Of a stretch of DNA of 43,345 bases, positions 17,414 through 25,546 are shown piece after piece. The position numbers and the translations under genes are program-made. The notes beneath the pieces were generated by a model. It saw only the letters and a program-made list of their open reading frames with translations, ran no database searches and was not told the origin of the DNA. How positions within the stretch are numbered: the first letter of the stretch is position 1; each line of letters begins with the position of its first letter. This DNA comes from an uncultured Lachnospiraceae bacterium (GTDB lineage Bacteria > Bacillota > Clostridia > Lachnospirales > Lachnospiraceae). The stretch is from contig CAJUFL010000019.1 in the NCBI GenBank assembly GCA_910585605.1, positions 1 to 43,345 of the forward strand. The letters run 5' to 3'.

Positions 17414-18043
17414 TCAAAGGCTCTTTTCTAGTCGATTACGAAAAAGCTGAATAAGCGGTCCGTTACAAAGAGAATTCATCACGGTTCCCAGCCCCACCAC
17501 TGTCCATACAGAATTACCCGCCAGCAGACAAAATACCACACCGACAATCATGACCGTAATATCCGAGCTGACCCGCCCGGCTTTAAAGGATACTTTATCT
17601 TTTGTCAGCTTCATGATAATAAATGCTACACTGTCATAAGGTGCAATACCCATATCTGCTGTCATATATAACGCTGCCCCTAACGAGGCAAACAGCATCC
17701 CGATTCCCAGCATGACAATCCGAAGAGGCATTCCCAGCGGAATATGGAGCTGATCCTGAAAAATCCAGCAAAGGAAATCTGCAATATACCCCACAAATAT
17801 CATGTTGACTACCGTTCCCGGACCGATACAGTGACGCACCGTAAAAAATACAATCACCAGTATCAGGATATTCATGATCAGCTGCCAGTTTCCAAAACTC
17901 ATATTTAAAAATCCACTGATACCTAGATTCATGCAGGTAAAGGGATCTACACCAAAACCAGACATACGATAAGCAGCCACACAGACCCCGATAAGAAAAA
18001 TCCCCAGCAACATATAAAATACTCTTTTTCTTTGTATTTTCAT
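17414..18043 (-). CDS. YczE/YyaS/YitT family membrane protein
   Basis: The 209-residue protein has about five to six hydrophobic segments (starting FYMLLGIFLIGVCVAAYRMSG) and the SGFGVDPFTCMNLGIS segment found in YczE/YyaS-type proteins. These are integral membrane proteins of unknown transport role. The gene begins eight bases downstream of the alpha-galactosidase stop, so it belongs to the galactoside operon as its last gene. Whether it helps in sugar uptake, efflux or regulation cannot be told from sequence. The C-terminus is short and basic (FRNRLEKSL). Confidence 0.85.
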   Translation of the reverse strand: MKIQRKRVFYMLLGIFLIGVCVAAYRMSGFGVDPFTCMNLGISGFLNMSFGNWQLIMNILILVIVFFTVRHCIGPGTVVNMIFVGYIADFLCWIFQDQLHIPLGMPLRIVMLGIGMLFASLGAALYMTADMGIAPYDSVAFIIMKLTKDKVSFKAGRVSSDITVMIVGVVFCLLAGNSVWTVVGLGTVMNSLCNGPLIQLFRNRLEKSL

Positions 18044-18051
18044 AATGACTC

Positions 18052-20277
18052 CTATTCTACAGCTTTTAATATATATATCCTCGACTCATAATCCGTACAT
18101 GGTATTTCATCTTTTTGCACCTCTCCGGCAGTTGCATCTGAAGTCACCATGCCAATATGCATCAGTTCATCTCCGAAATGTGTTGTTCCCGCCAAGCTGT
18201 TCCGATAACAATAATCCGGATTCAACCCTTTCAACGCAACTCTGGTAAAACATCCGTTTACCACATTTAGTATGCGATACCAACCCACAATGGCAGTCTT
18301 TTGATCCTCACTAACCACCATCCAGACAGTTTCATTTCCTTCAAACGGACTCTTCAAACGATAGAAAGTCCCAAATTGAAGCAGTTCCCGATATTCCTTC
18401 ATAAAGGCAATCTGCTCCTTCACCTCTGCAATCTCCTCTTCAGACAACTGGTTTAAGTCCAGCTCATAACCAAAGGTTCCAAAACATGCCACATTAGCTC
18501 TTGTATGAAGCGGTGTCATTCGGTACAGCTGATGGTTGGGAACCACCGACACATGTGCACCCATACTGCTTAATGGATAGCACAGTGATGTACCGTACTG
18601 TATCTTTAACCGTTCCACAGCATCCGTATCATCGCTGGTCCATGCCTGTGGTGCATAGTAGAGCATTCCCGGATCAAACCTCCCCCCACCGCTGGCACAG
18701 GACTCAAATAATACTTCCGGAAATTCCGAAGTCAGCTTTTCATATAACGAATACATTCCTAAAATATACCGGTGAAACACCTCGCCCTGACGGTCGGCCG
18801 GCAATACTGCACTATAACACTGCGTTATACTCCGGTTCATATCCCACTTAATATAGGATACCTTCGCCTCCCGCAGGATTTTTGCCATCATTTCATAAAT
18901 ACACTCAACTACTTCATTTCTTGAAAAATCCAAAACATACTGATTCCTGCCATGGGATTTGGGGCGGTCCGGGGTTTCCAAAATCCAATCTGGATGCTTT
19001 CTATATAAATCGGAATCCATATTTACCATCTCCGGTTCAAACCATAACCCAAATTTCATTCCCAGCTGTTCAATCTTCTCTGCCAGACCTGTTATCCCAT
19101 TTTTCAGTCTTTCCCTATTGGCAGTCCAGTCACCCAGACCGACAAAATCATTACTGCGTGCACCAAACCATCCGTCATCCAATACAAAGAGTTCTACACC
19201 ACATTCCTTTGCCTTTTGTGCAATTGCAACCAGCTTATCCTCTGTAAAATCAAAATAAGTTGCCTCCCAGTTATTGATCAGAATCGGACGAACGCGGTCC
19301 CTCCAGTACCCTCTTGCAAGACGGTGTCTGTATAATCGATGAAAGGTCTGGCTCATGGCATTCATCCCATGATCGGAATACACCATAACGGCTTCCGGTG
19401 TCTGAAAAGCTTCCTGCACTCCCAGCTTCCATTCAAAAGTATCCGGATGAATCCCTGCCAGAATTCTGGTATTATCATGTGCATCCACCTCAGCCTGCAT
19501 TAAAAAGTTCCCGCTATATACCAGACTGAATCCAATCACTTCACCCTGATGCTCCGTAGCAGACGGTCGTTTTAATACAATAAACGGATTATGTTCATGG
19601 GAAGAATTACCGCGAATACTGCCCACTGACTGTATTCCCATTTCCAGTTTCCGTTCCTTGATATGGCGCTCCTTTGACCATGCCCCGGAAAGCTGTAACC
19701 AGTGATAATCACAATCCGGCAAATCCAGACAAAGACTCATGGCACGGCTCAGATAAACACTCTCTTTCCCTTCATTGATATACCGGATACTTTTTGTCAG
19801 GATTCCACCCTCTTTAAATATCGTATATAGCAGTTGGACCCTTACTCCCGTAACCTCATCCAACAATTCAATAATCAGCGTTTTTGCCTCATCCTCTTTT
19901 TCCACATAGGTTGCAGGAAGCCCTGGAAGTTCTGGCTTCCCACCCTGCACGTGATAAGACTTATACTGAAAATCTGAAATTCTACTCCCATTATTCTGAA
20001 GAATCTCCACCACCGGACTACGGTAATCTCCCGTGCCGTAAACAGGAAACTCCTGCTTAATGTGTTCCATGGAAAAGGTTTTATCTCCCTCAAAAATACA
20101 AGAAGACATCGGTCTTGGTGCCAATTCCAGCAAATGGGAGAAATCCTCCCTGTCATGTACATATTTTCCAAAATACAACTGCCCAAGCTGCCCATTTTTT
20201 AACACAGTCATTATATAGCTGATATGGTCATTATAAAGATGAAACGTCTTCGTTTTCTCGTGAAAAATAATATTCAT
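18052..20277 (-). CDS. Alpha-galactosidase, glycoside hydrolase family 36
   Basis: The 741-residue enzyme removes terminal alpha-galactose from melibiose, raffinose-type sugars or galactomannan fragments. Length and layout match tetrameric bacterial GH36: N-terminal beta-supersandwich, central barrel (LINNWEATYFDFTEDKL, LDDGWFGAR), nucleophile Asp479 in IKWDMNR, then SCASGGGRFDPGMLYYAPQAW with acid/base Asp549 in TSDDTD, and a C-terminal beta domain. No signal peptide is present, so it is cytosolic. It starts five bases after the symporter gene and is followed by the YczE-type gene at eight bases; the three genes form an operon preceded by an AraC regulator. Identity is firm. Confidence 0.96.
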   Translation of the reverse strand: MNIIFHEKTKTFHLYNDHISYIMTVLKNGQLGQLYFGKYVHDREDFSHLLELAPRPMSSCIFEGDKTFSMEHIKQEFPVYGTGDYRSPVVEILQNNGSRISDFQYKSYHVQGGKPELPGLPATYVEKEDEAKTLIIELLDEVTGVRVQLLYTIFKEGGILTKSIRYINEGKESVYLSRAMSLCLDLPDCDYHWLQLSGAWSKERHIKERKLEMGIQSVGSIRGNSSHEHNPFIVLKRPSATEHQGEVIGFSLVYSGNFLMQAEVDAHDNTRILAGIHPDTFEWKLGVQEAFQTPEAVMVYSDHGMNAMSQTFHRLYRHRLARGYWRDRVRPILINNWEATYFDFTEDKLVAIAQKAKECGVELFVLDDGWFGARSNDFVGLGDWTANRERLKNGITGLAEKIEQLGMKFGLWFEPEMVNMDSDLYRKHPDWILETPDRPKSHGRNQYVLDFSRNEVVECIYEMMAKILREAKVSYIKWDMNRSITQCYSAVLPADRQGEVFHRYILGMYSLYEKLTSEFPEVLFESCASGGGRFDPGMLYYAPQAWTSDDTDAVERLKIQYGTSLCYPLSSMGAHVSVVPNHQLYRMTPLHTRANVACFGTFGYELDLNQLSEEEIAEVKEQIAFMKEYRELLQFGTFYRLKSPFEGNETVWMVVSEDQKTAIVGWYRILNVVNGCFTRVALKGLNPDYCYRNSLAGTTHFGDELMHIGMVTSDATAGEVQKDEIPCTDYESRIYILKAVE

Positions 20278-20282
20278 ATGTG

Positions 20283-21698
20283 TCAGCCCCCCTTATTCGC
20301 ATGTAAGTCCTGCAATTTATTGATTATTTCTTCCATCTTCTTCCCTTTTAAGGTATAGAATTTCTTATAAATGATAAAACTGAGTATAGCCAGAATTATA
20401 GGAATCAAAATCATCAGTACACGAATTCCAAAAATTGTCCCAGCCGACTGTACAGATGCCTTTGCATTATATCCTACAATCTGAAGACCTACACCAGTTA
20501 ATCCACCTGCTGCTGCCATTGCTGCTTTCATTAAAAAGGTCTGAGCAGAACAGGTCACGCTTTCATTTCTCGTTCCAAACTTCACTTCTCCATAATCAAT
20601 TACATCAGCCATGCAGCAGGTAGTTACCCCCAAGGAAAGTCCTGAACCAAAGAATAAAACCGCACAGCAGATCACTACCAGCACTGCATTGGAAGGTGCG
20701 ATATATCCCGCTGCTCCCAGCAACAACAAACCGACCACAGGAAGAGTACAGGCAATGGCATATACCTTCTCCCTGCTGATTTTTTCCGCAATCTTAGGGA
20801 AACATAACAAGCCTGCCATTTCTGCTATAATGGAAAATCCAAATATTGAATATAAATACTCATTGCCACACACATTTTTAAAATAATATACTGCAAATCC
20901 CTTAGCAATCTGCGTGCATAAATTATAAGTAAGCAACAGGCCGATAAAAGCAATTAGCTGGTCATTTTGGTAGATAACACGGATTGCCTGTTTTAAGCTG
21001 GTTTTACTGCTCTTAGCATTCAAGGTTGACTCTTCTTTTACATTACATACCGTAATTCCAATCATTACGATAAACACTACAGCAATGATCAAGGCAAATA
21101 ACGTATATCCCCTTTCAGCATATTTATTTGTTTCTCCCACCACTTTATTTAATCCAGTGATAATATATAATCCGAAAGTAGATACAGAAAATCCGGCAAG
21201 ACTTGCAAAAAATCTTGGTATTACCGAAATCTTTTCCCTCTCTCTTGGATCATTGGTCAGATTGGGGAGCCATGACCAGTAAGGAACATCCATAATCGTA
21301 TATGTCATACCGTACAAAATATACATAATCGATACATATACATATAACGAGGTTCCCTGCAAATGAAAGCTGTAAAATAATAACACAAACACAACCGAAT
21401 TAATCAAAGTTCCTATAATCAGCCATATTCTGAACTTACCATATTTTGTACGGGTATTGTCTACAATCATACCCATAACCGGATCATTTACTGCATCCCA
21501 TATTCTGGCTACAAAGAAAAGAACCCCCACAAATGCCGGTGCCAGAAAAAGCGTATCCGTAAAGTACAGCATTAAAAATGCTCCTACCATATTACAAATG
21601 GCATCTTTCCCAATGGCACCGATACCGAAACAGTACTTTTCTTTGGCAGATACCTGTTTATACTGCACTCTTGCAGCATTTTCATCTTGTATACCCAT
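20283..21698 (-). CDS. GPH-family glycoside:cation symporter (melibiose carrier type)
   Basis: The 471-residue protein is a 12-segment major facilitator of the glycoside-pentoside-hexuronide:cation family. The N-terminal signature is clear: KYCFGIGAIGKD, then FFVARIWDAVNDPVMGMIVDNTRTKYGKFR (about residues 63-92), which includes the cation-binding DAxxD arrangement. It would bring alpha-galactosides such as melibiose into the cell with Na+ or H+. There is no PTS IIA extension as in some lactobacillar relatives. It is the first gene of the operon with the alpha-galactosidase, five bases upstream of it, and is separated from the AraC gene by 180 bases holding the likely promoter. Confidence 0.93.
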   Translation of the reverse strand: MGIQDENAARVQYKQVSAKEKYCFGIGAIGKDAICNMVGAFLMLYFTDTLFLAPAFVGVLFFVARIWDAVNDPVMGMIVDNTRTKYGKFRIWLIIGTLINSVVFVLLFYSFHLQGTSLYVYVSIMYILYGMTYTIMDVPYWSWLPNLTNDPREREKISVIPRFFASLAGFSVSTFGLYIITGLNKVVGETNKYAERGYTLFALIIAVVFIVMIGITVCNVKEESTLNAKSSKTSLKQAIRVIYQNDQLIAFIGLLLTYNLCTQIAKGFAVYYFKNVCGNEYLYSIFGFSIIAEMAGLLCFPKIAEKISREKVYAIACTLPVVGLLLLGAAGYIAPSNAVLVVICCAVLFFGSGLSLGVTTCCMADVIDYGEVKFGTRNESVTCSAQTFLMKAAMAAAGGLTGVGLQIVGYNAKASVQSAGTIFGIRVLMILIPIILAILSFIIYKKFYTLKGKKMEEIINKLQDLHANKGG

Positions 21699-21780
21699 AA
21701 TTATCCCTCCAGTATTGATAACATATTTCGTACTTCCTCTTTGAAAATGCTGTGCACATACATCTCCTTAAGATATATTT

Positions 21781-21837
21781 ATTATAAGTGCAGTCCTCAT
21801 TATTCTGTTAGAAACTTTTGTTTATAAAACCAGTCAA
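21781..21837 (-). promoter_or_regulatory. Likely activator-dependent promoter of the alpha-galactoside operon
   Basis: A perfect minus-strand TATAAT (21786-21781) lies about 80 bases before the symporter start. There is no good -35 at 17 bp, which is common where an AraC protein activates. A TTGACT at 21837-21832 lies further upstream and could instead be part of another promoter or an operator region. Binding sites are not defined. Confidence 0.4.
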
Positions 21838-21878
21838 AATGTTTCATTTTTCAACAACAAAACATCATTTAAACAGAT

Positions 21879-22802
21879 TTAATCCTCATTCCTTCTCTGT
21901 TTCATTTCGCTTAACTCCTCTGCTTCCATCATCGCATCAATCGTCCTTTCCTCTGATAAAAGCCTGTCCTTCACCTCTTTCCGATGTGTTTTGCGATACA
22001 CACTCGGAGGCATTCCTATAATCTTTTTAAACGCTTTTGAAAACACCAGAGAATCCGGATATCCACAGGAATTTGCCACCTCCTCAACCGACAATTCAGT
22101 TACGGTAAGCAGTTCCTTTGATCTGGAAATACGAAACTGCGTTATGAACTCCTTTGGGGACATCTGCAAACTTTCCGTAAACAACTTATACAGATAGCTC
22201 CGGTTCACGCACACTTCTCTGGCAATATCCGAAACCGTAATGCCACTGGCATAATTGTTTCTGATAAAATTAATTGCATTTCTTATATAAATACTTTCTT
22301 TTGATTCCTGTTTAACGTTTTCCAATTGTATATCTTTTGTCAGAATAGCAAAAAACTCATATAGAAGACTTTGCAGCAGATACTGGTTGGTAACAGAGGC
22401 TTTACTGCATTTTAACATCCTTAAGACAATCTTTTTCAATTCCTCTCCCTGATTATTTTGAAATATCAGCTGCTGACTGTTAAGCCCCACATCCCGAATA
22501 TATGCTGGTGCCATTTCCCCTGCAAAACCAATCCAGCAATATGTCCATGGATGCTCCTTATCTGCCTTGTAAAAAGTCACTGTTTCCGGCTCGATTAAAA
22601 ATCCCTGTCCTTTTTGCAATTCATAATATTGTTCTCCCACCTGATAACTCCCTTTTCCCGACAAAATATAATGAATAATATAATTGGGACGTACAGCAGG
22701 GCCATAACTATGATCAGGTTTACATTCTGCCATTCCGCAAAAACACAGATACAAATCCCGGAACTTGGATTCCGTCAACTGCAATACATATGAATCCTCC
22801 AT
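21879..22802 (-). CDS. AraC family regulator of the alpha-galactoside operon (MsmR/RafR type)
   Basis: The 307-residue protein has an AraC-type cupin domain (about residues 10-150: PNYIIHYILSGKGSYQVGEQYYELQKGQGFLIEPETVTFYKAD) and a C-terminal double helix-turn-helix (about 180-275: INFIRNNYASGITVSDIAREVCVNRSYLYKLF, then SVEEVANSCGYPDSLVFSKAFKKIIGMPPSVYRK). It resembles MsmR/RafR regulators that activate raffinose and melibiose genes, consistent with the downstream symporter and alpha-galactosidase. A charged tail of about 30 residues follows the DNA-binding domain. It starts 17 bases after an acetyltransferase gene on the same strand and may be cotranscribed with it. Confidence 0.92.
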   Translation of the reverse strand: MEDSYVLQLTESKFRDLYLCFCGMAECKPDHSYGPAVRPNYIIHYILSGKGSYQVGEQYYELQKGQGFLIEPETVTFYKADKEHPWTYCWIGFAGEMAPAYIRDVGLNSQQLIFQNNQGEELKKIVLRMLKCSKASVTNQYLLQSLLYEFFAILTKDIQLENVKQESKESIYIRNAINFIRNNYASGITVSDIAREVCVNRSYLYKLFTESLQMSPKEFITQFRISRSKELLTVTELSVEEVANSCGYPDSLVFSKAFKKIIGMPPSVYRKTHRKEVKDRLLSEERTIDAMMEAEELSEMKQRRNED

Positions 22803-22819
22803 CAGTACTCCTTTCTTTG

Positions 22820-23326
22820 CTATACAACGATTTTGGAATACATTTTCATATCCAGTATCTGTCCGTTCTTCACCGCATTGTTTCGCAGGACTCCCTCCAA
22901 CTGAAAGCCTGCTTTTTCAAGCACACGGCAGGAAGCAGTATTATAAGCAAACGGCTCCGCAAATATCCTGATAATATCCGTATGCCGGAATATATAACTG
23001 CATACTTGTTCTACCGCACTTGTACCCAGTCCTTTTCCCCAATACGGTTCCCCGATATAATAGCCCATTTCTGCCGTCCTAAAATGAATATTCTCACATC
23101 TGAAAACTCCAATACTTCCAATAACCCTGTCATCTACTGTTATTGCAAAAGCAAATGTTTTCGTTTTGTCTGAAGAAAGCATTGCCATAATAAATTCTTC
23201 CGCATCCTTTACCATATATGGATACGGCAGTCCATCGCGTAAATTACTTAAAATATTCTTATTATTGATGATCTTTGCCAAATCTTCAGCATCTGATAGA
23301 TTCCATTCTCTGATTTTACATTTCAA
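22820..23326 (-). CDS. GNAT family N-acetyltransferase (RimJ/RimL type)
   Basis: The 168-residue protein is a GNAT acetyltransferase of the ribosomal-protein-alanine acetyltransferase type. It contains the N-terminal REWNLSDAEDLAKIINN segment, the acetyl-CoA motif in EPYWGKGLGTSAVEQVCSYIF, and the classical YNTASCRVLEKAGFQLEGVLRNNAVKNG ending. The likely reaction is acetyl transfer from acetyl-CoA to a protein N-terminus or small amine; the true target is unknown. It lies just upstream of the AraC gene, with a 17-base gap, which may be a chance placement. Confidence 0.92.
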   Translation of the reverse strand: MKCKIREWNLSDAEDLAKIINNKNILSNLRDGLPYPYMVKDAEEFIMAMLSSDKTKTFAFAITVDDRVIGSIGVFRCENIHFRTAEMGYYIGEPYWGKGLGTSAVEQVCSYIFRHTDIIRIFAEPFAYNTASCRVLEKAGFQLEGVLRNNAVKNGQILDMKMYSKIVV

Positions 23327-23471
23327 TGGCTTTTACCTCCCTCTGCTATTCAACCAACTTCCTTCATTGAAGATATATTGATATCTTCCCTGCATTATAC
23401 TATTTTTAACATTCCCTGTAAACGACGGGAAATAGCTTCATATCTTTTGTTTCCGTGAACAAAAAAGTATA

Positions 23472-23505
23472 TAAAAAAGAGTTCCTCGAACAATTTCGGG
23501 AACTC
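23472..23505 (-). terminator. Rho-independent terminator of rplM-rpsI
   Basis: On the minus strand GAGTTCC (23505-23499) pairs with GGAACTC (23485-23479), extended by a CGAA/TTCG inner helix with one bulge, and is followed by TTTTTTAT. It lies 29 bases past the rpsI stop. Confidence 0.88.
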
Positions 23506-23533
23506 CTTCCATATACTGCACTTGCAGTAATCT

Positions 23534-23929
23534 TTATCTCTTGGAAAACTGTGGAGCACGACGAGCTGCTTTCAAGCCGTACTTCTTTCTTTCCTTCATT
23601 CTTGAATCACGAGTAAGGTATCCTGCCTTCTTTAATGCAGGACGGTTATCTGCATCTGCCTCTAATAATGCTCTGGAAATACCATGACGGATGGCACCTG
23701 CCTGACCTGTAAATCCACCACCACGAACATTAACAAGTACATCATACTTACCAACTGAATTTGTTACAACAAATGGCTGATTAACGATCAGCTTTAATGT
23801 ATCCAAGCCAAAATAATCATCCATATCTCTTTTATTAATCGTAACCTTACCTGTACCAGGTGTCAAATATACTCTTGCAACACTACTTTTTCTTCTACCA
23901 GTTCCGTAAAATTTTGTTGTTTTAGCCAC
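23534..23929 (-). CDS. rpsI: 30S ribosomal protein S9
   Basis: The 131-residue protein is ribosomal protein S9, whose conserved C-terminal tail KYGLKAARRAPQFSKR reaches the P-site tRNA in the 30S subunit. The FYGTGRRKSSVARVYL and VRGGGFTGQAGAIRHGISRAL blocks confirm it. The start is taken as GTG at 23929, because AGGAGG lies eight bases upstream and gives the usual (M)AKTTKFYGTGRRK beginning. An in-frame ATG at 23947 would place the Shine-Dalgarno inside the gene and overlap the rplM stop. It follows rplM by 17 bases in a two-gene operon that ends in a terminator at 23472-23505. Confidence 0.97.
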   Translation of the reverse strand: MAKTTKFYGTGRRKSSVARVYLTPGTGKVTINKRDMDDYFGLDTLKLIVNQPFVVTNSVGKYDVLVNVRGGGFTGQAGAIRHGISRALLEADADNRPALKKAGYLTRDSRMKERKKYGLKAARRAPQFSKR

Positions 23930-23946
23930 TGCTTTGTCCTCCTTCA

Positions 23947-24381
23947 TTAATACTTAATCTCTAACTCTTTCGGCTGCTGTGCCTGATGCTTGTGTTCTGG
24001 ACCAGCATATACATGAAGCTTGGTAATCATCTCGCGTCCTAAAGGTCCCTTTGGAAGCATACCCTTAACTGCTTTACGGATTACTTCTTCCGGCTTCTTA
24101 GCTAAAAGTTCTTTTAATGTTGTCTCCTTCATGCCACCAACGTAGCCTGAATAATTATAATATATTTTCTGGTCTAACTTCTTACCAGTTACTTTAATCT
24201 TATCTGCATTCACTACAACTACATAATCACCTGTGTCAATATGAGGTGTAAAGGTTGGCTTATTCTTTCCTCTTAAAACACTTGCGATTTCTGATGCTAA
24301 ACGTCCTAATGTATGTCCTGTAGCGTCAACTACATACCACTCTCTGTTAATTGTTGATGGGCTTGCCATATAACTCTTCAT
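23947..24381 (-). CDS. rplM: 50S ribosomal protein L13
   Basis: The 144-residue protein is L13, an early-assembling 50S protein. The signature WYVVDATGHTLGRLASEIASVLRGK, DYVVVVNADKIKVTGKK and GMLPKGPLGREM blocks are all present. ATG 24381 has AGGAGG seven bases upstream and gives MKSYMASPSTINREW, the normal start; the frame stays open for another 52 codons upstream but that part lies in the leader and is not protein-like. It is the first gene of rplM-rpsI, with its own perfect promoter at 24609-24637. Confidence 0.97.
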   Translation of the reverse strand: MKSYMASPSTINREWYVVDATGHTLGRLASEIASVLRGKNKPTFTPHIDTGDYVVVVNADKIKVTGKKLDQKIYYNYSGYVGGMKETTLKELLAKKPEEVIRKAVKGMLPKGPLGREMITKLHVYAGPEHKHQAQQPKELEIKY

Positions 24382-24603
24382 GGTGTTCCTCCTTAAAAAT
24401 AATCCAATTAATTTCCGTTGTGTTATTACCGCTCCACCCTGTCCGTAGGCTTCCTTGTAACAAAACAACTCTCTATTCATTGACGTATTATTATCACTCT
24501 CATTTCGAACGAAGTGGGTTAAACGTCCAAAAATCAAGCAATTTGTGAAATAATAAACCGATCGGGGCTATGACCTTTTTATACATTCATCCACCGTCAC
24601 AGT
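24382..24603 (-). promoter_or_regulatory. Untranslated leader of rplM-rpsI, possible L13-type autoregulatory RNA
   Basis: The promoter at 24609-24637 predicts a leader of about 220 nt before rplM. Firmicutes are known to have an L13 leader that allows feedback control, but I cannot confirm that structure by eye here. The leader contains small hairpin-capable stretches and no convincing U-tract terminator. Confidence 0.4.
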
Positions 24604-24608
24604 TAAAC

Positions 24609-24637
24609 ATTATATTATAAATGGATATTCATGTCAA
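24609..24637 (-). promoter_or_regulatory. Consensus sigma-A promoter of rplM-rpsI
   Basis: On the minus strand TTGACA (24637-24632) and TATAAT (24614-24609) are separated by 17 bp, matching the consensus at all twelve positions. It separates rplM-rpsI from the XRE gene upstream, although no terminator is seen after that gene. Confidence 0.92.
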
Positions 24638-24720
24638 CGAATTTTTATATAAAATCCACCTAAGAACAATATTATTTTTGATTTATACAAACCGTTACTT
24701 TACTGATGTGTAGCATGTAT

Positions 24721-25338
24721 TCATTTTTTTCGATTTTCCATTCTCATAAGAATAAAGCTCACAGCCATAACTGTAACGAATACTATGCCAAAAACTATAG
24801 TATGAAATATTCCAGCGGGATAAGGTGCAATCCATCCTTGCTTAAAAATAAGTATTGAAATATATCCAGTCATTATAGAAATAGGCATAAAAGCAATACC
24901 AGCTATATTGAGCCAATTAACATAAAATGAAGCCTTTTCTTCAGATTGCAATCGACCAATAAAATAGCCGGCAACTCCGACTGCCTGAATAATCATTGAC
25001 CCCCACACAACTTCCATCGTCTGTTTTTCATACCAACCGCCAAAAGCACAAAATAATCCAATGAAAACAAAGGCTGTTGAAGCTATATAAAGCACCTTGC
25101 CTGTAAGTTCTTTACTTTTTTGCTCTTTATCCTCTACAGGTTCAATCCCCTTTAGAATGTAGTCTGTTGTCACTCCAAAAAAATCGCTCATTATAATCAC
25201 TTTTTCTAAGTCTGGTGTACTTTGTTCACTTTCCCATTTAGAAACAGCCTGCCTTGAAACACCCACTTTATCTGCAAGTTCCTCTTGAGATATTCCTTTT
25301 GCTTTTCTTAAATATTGAATTCTGTCTGCCATATTCAT
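24721..25338 (-). CDS. XRE-family HTH regulator fused to a membrane domain
   Basis: The 205-residue protein has an N-terminal Cro/CI-type helix-turn-helix (residues about 3-62: RIQYLRKAKGISQEELADKVGVSRQAVSKWESEQSTPDLEK), a short acidic linker (EPVEDKEQKSKE), and four or so membrane segments in the remaining 125 residues (for example VLYIASTAFVFIGLFCAFGGW and GIFHTIVFGIVFVTVMAVSFILM). Such membrane-tethered XRE proteins are common in Clostridia and may sense envelope or peptide signals; the signal is unknown. ATG 25338 has AAGGAG eight bases upstream; the frame upstream to 25422 is unlikely to be coding. Repeated CAGTTGCA sequences lie 46-96 bases before the start and could be its own operator. 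Confidence 0.88.
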   Translation of the reverse strand: MNMADRIQYLRKAKGISQEELADKVGVSRQAVSKWESEQSTPDLEKVIIMSDFFGVTTDYILKGIEPVEDKEQKSKELTGKVLYIASTAFVFIGLFCAFGGWYEKQTMEVVWGSMIIQAVGVAGYFIGRLQSEEKASFYVNWLNIAGIAFMPISIMTGYISILIFKQGWIAPYPAGIFHTIVFGIVFVTVMAVSFILMRMENRKK

Positions 25339-25383
25339 TGCCAGCACTCCTTTCTTTTGATAGCTGAATCGTAACAATATCAT

Positions 25384-25434
25384 CAGTTGCATAGCCACCA
25401 CCCAGATATGGAAATGTGTCAACTGGCAGTTGCA
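25384..25434 (-). promoter_or_regulatory. Candidate operator upstream of the XRE-membrane gene
   Basis: CAGTTGCA occurs twice (25384-25391 and 25427-25434), 43 bp apart. The second copy is half of a perfect palindrome CAACTG-G-CAGTTG (25420-25432), which overlaps a minus-strand TTGACA (25422-25417). No matching -10 at normal spacing was found, so the promoter itself is unclear. Confidence 0.4.
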
Positions 25435-25546
25435 ATTATGTTTTTCTGACGAAAAACTAATAAAAATACGCTTTCTAATTTAAAAATTCTTTTATAGAAA
25501 TTTACAACAGCAGCAATCCACCTGCTCTGTGTACATCCAGTAATTA

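Noticed and set aside
24382..24537. 52-codon upstream extension of L13
   Set aside because: The extension lies in the leader downstream of the promoter and is unlike L13; AGGAGG supports ATG 24381.
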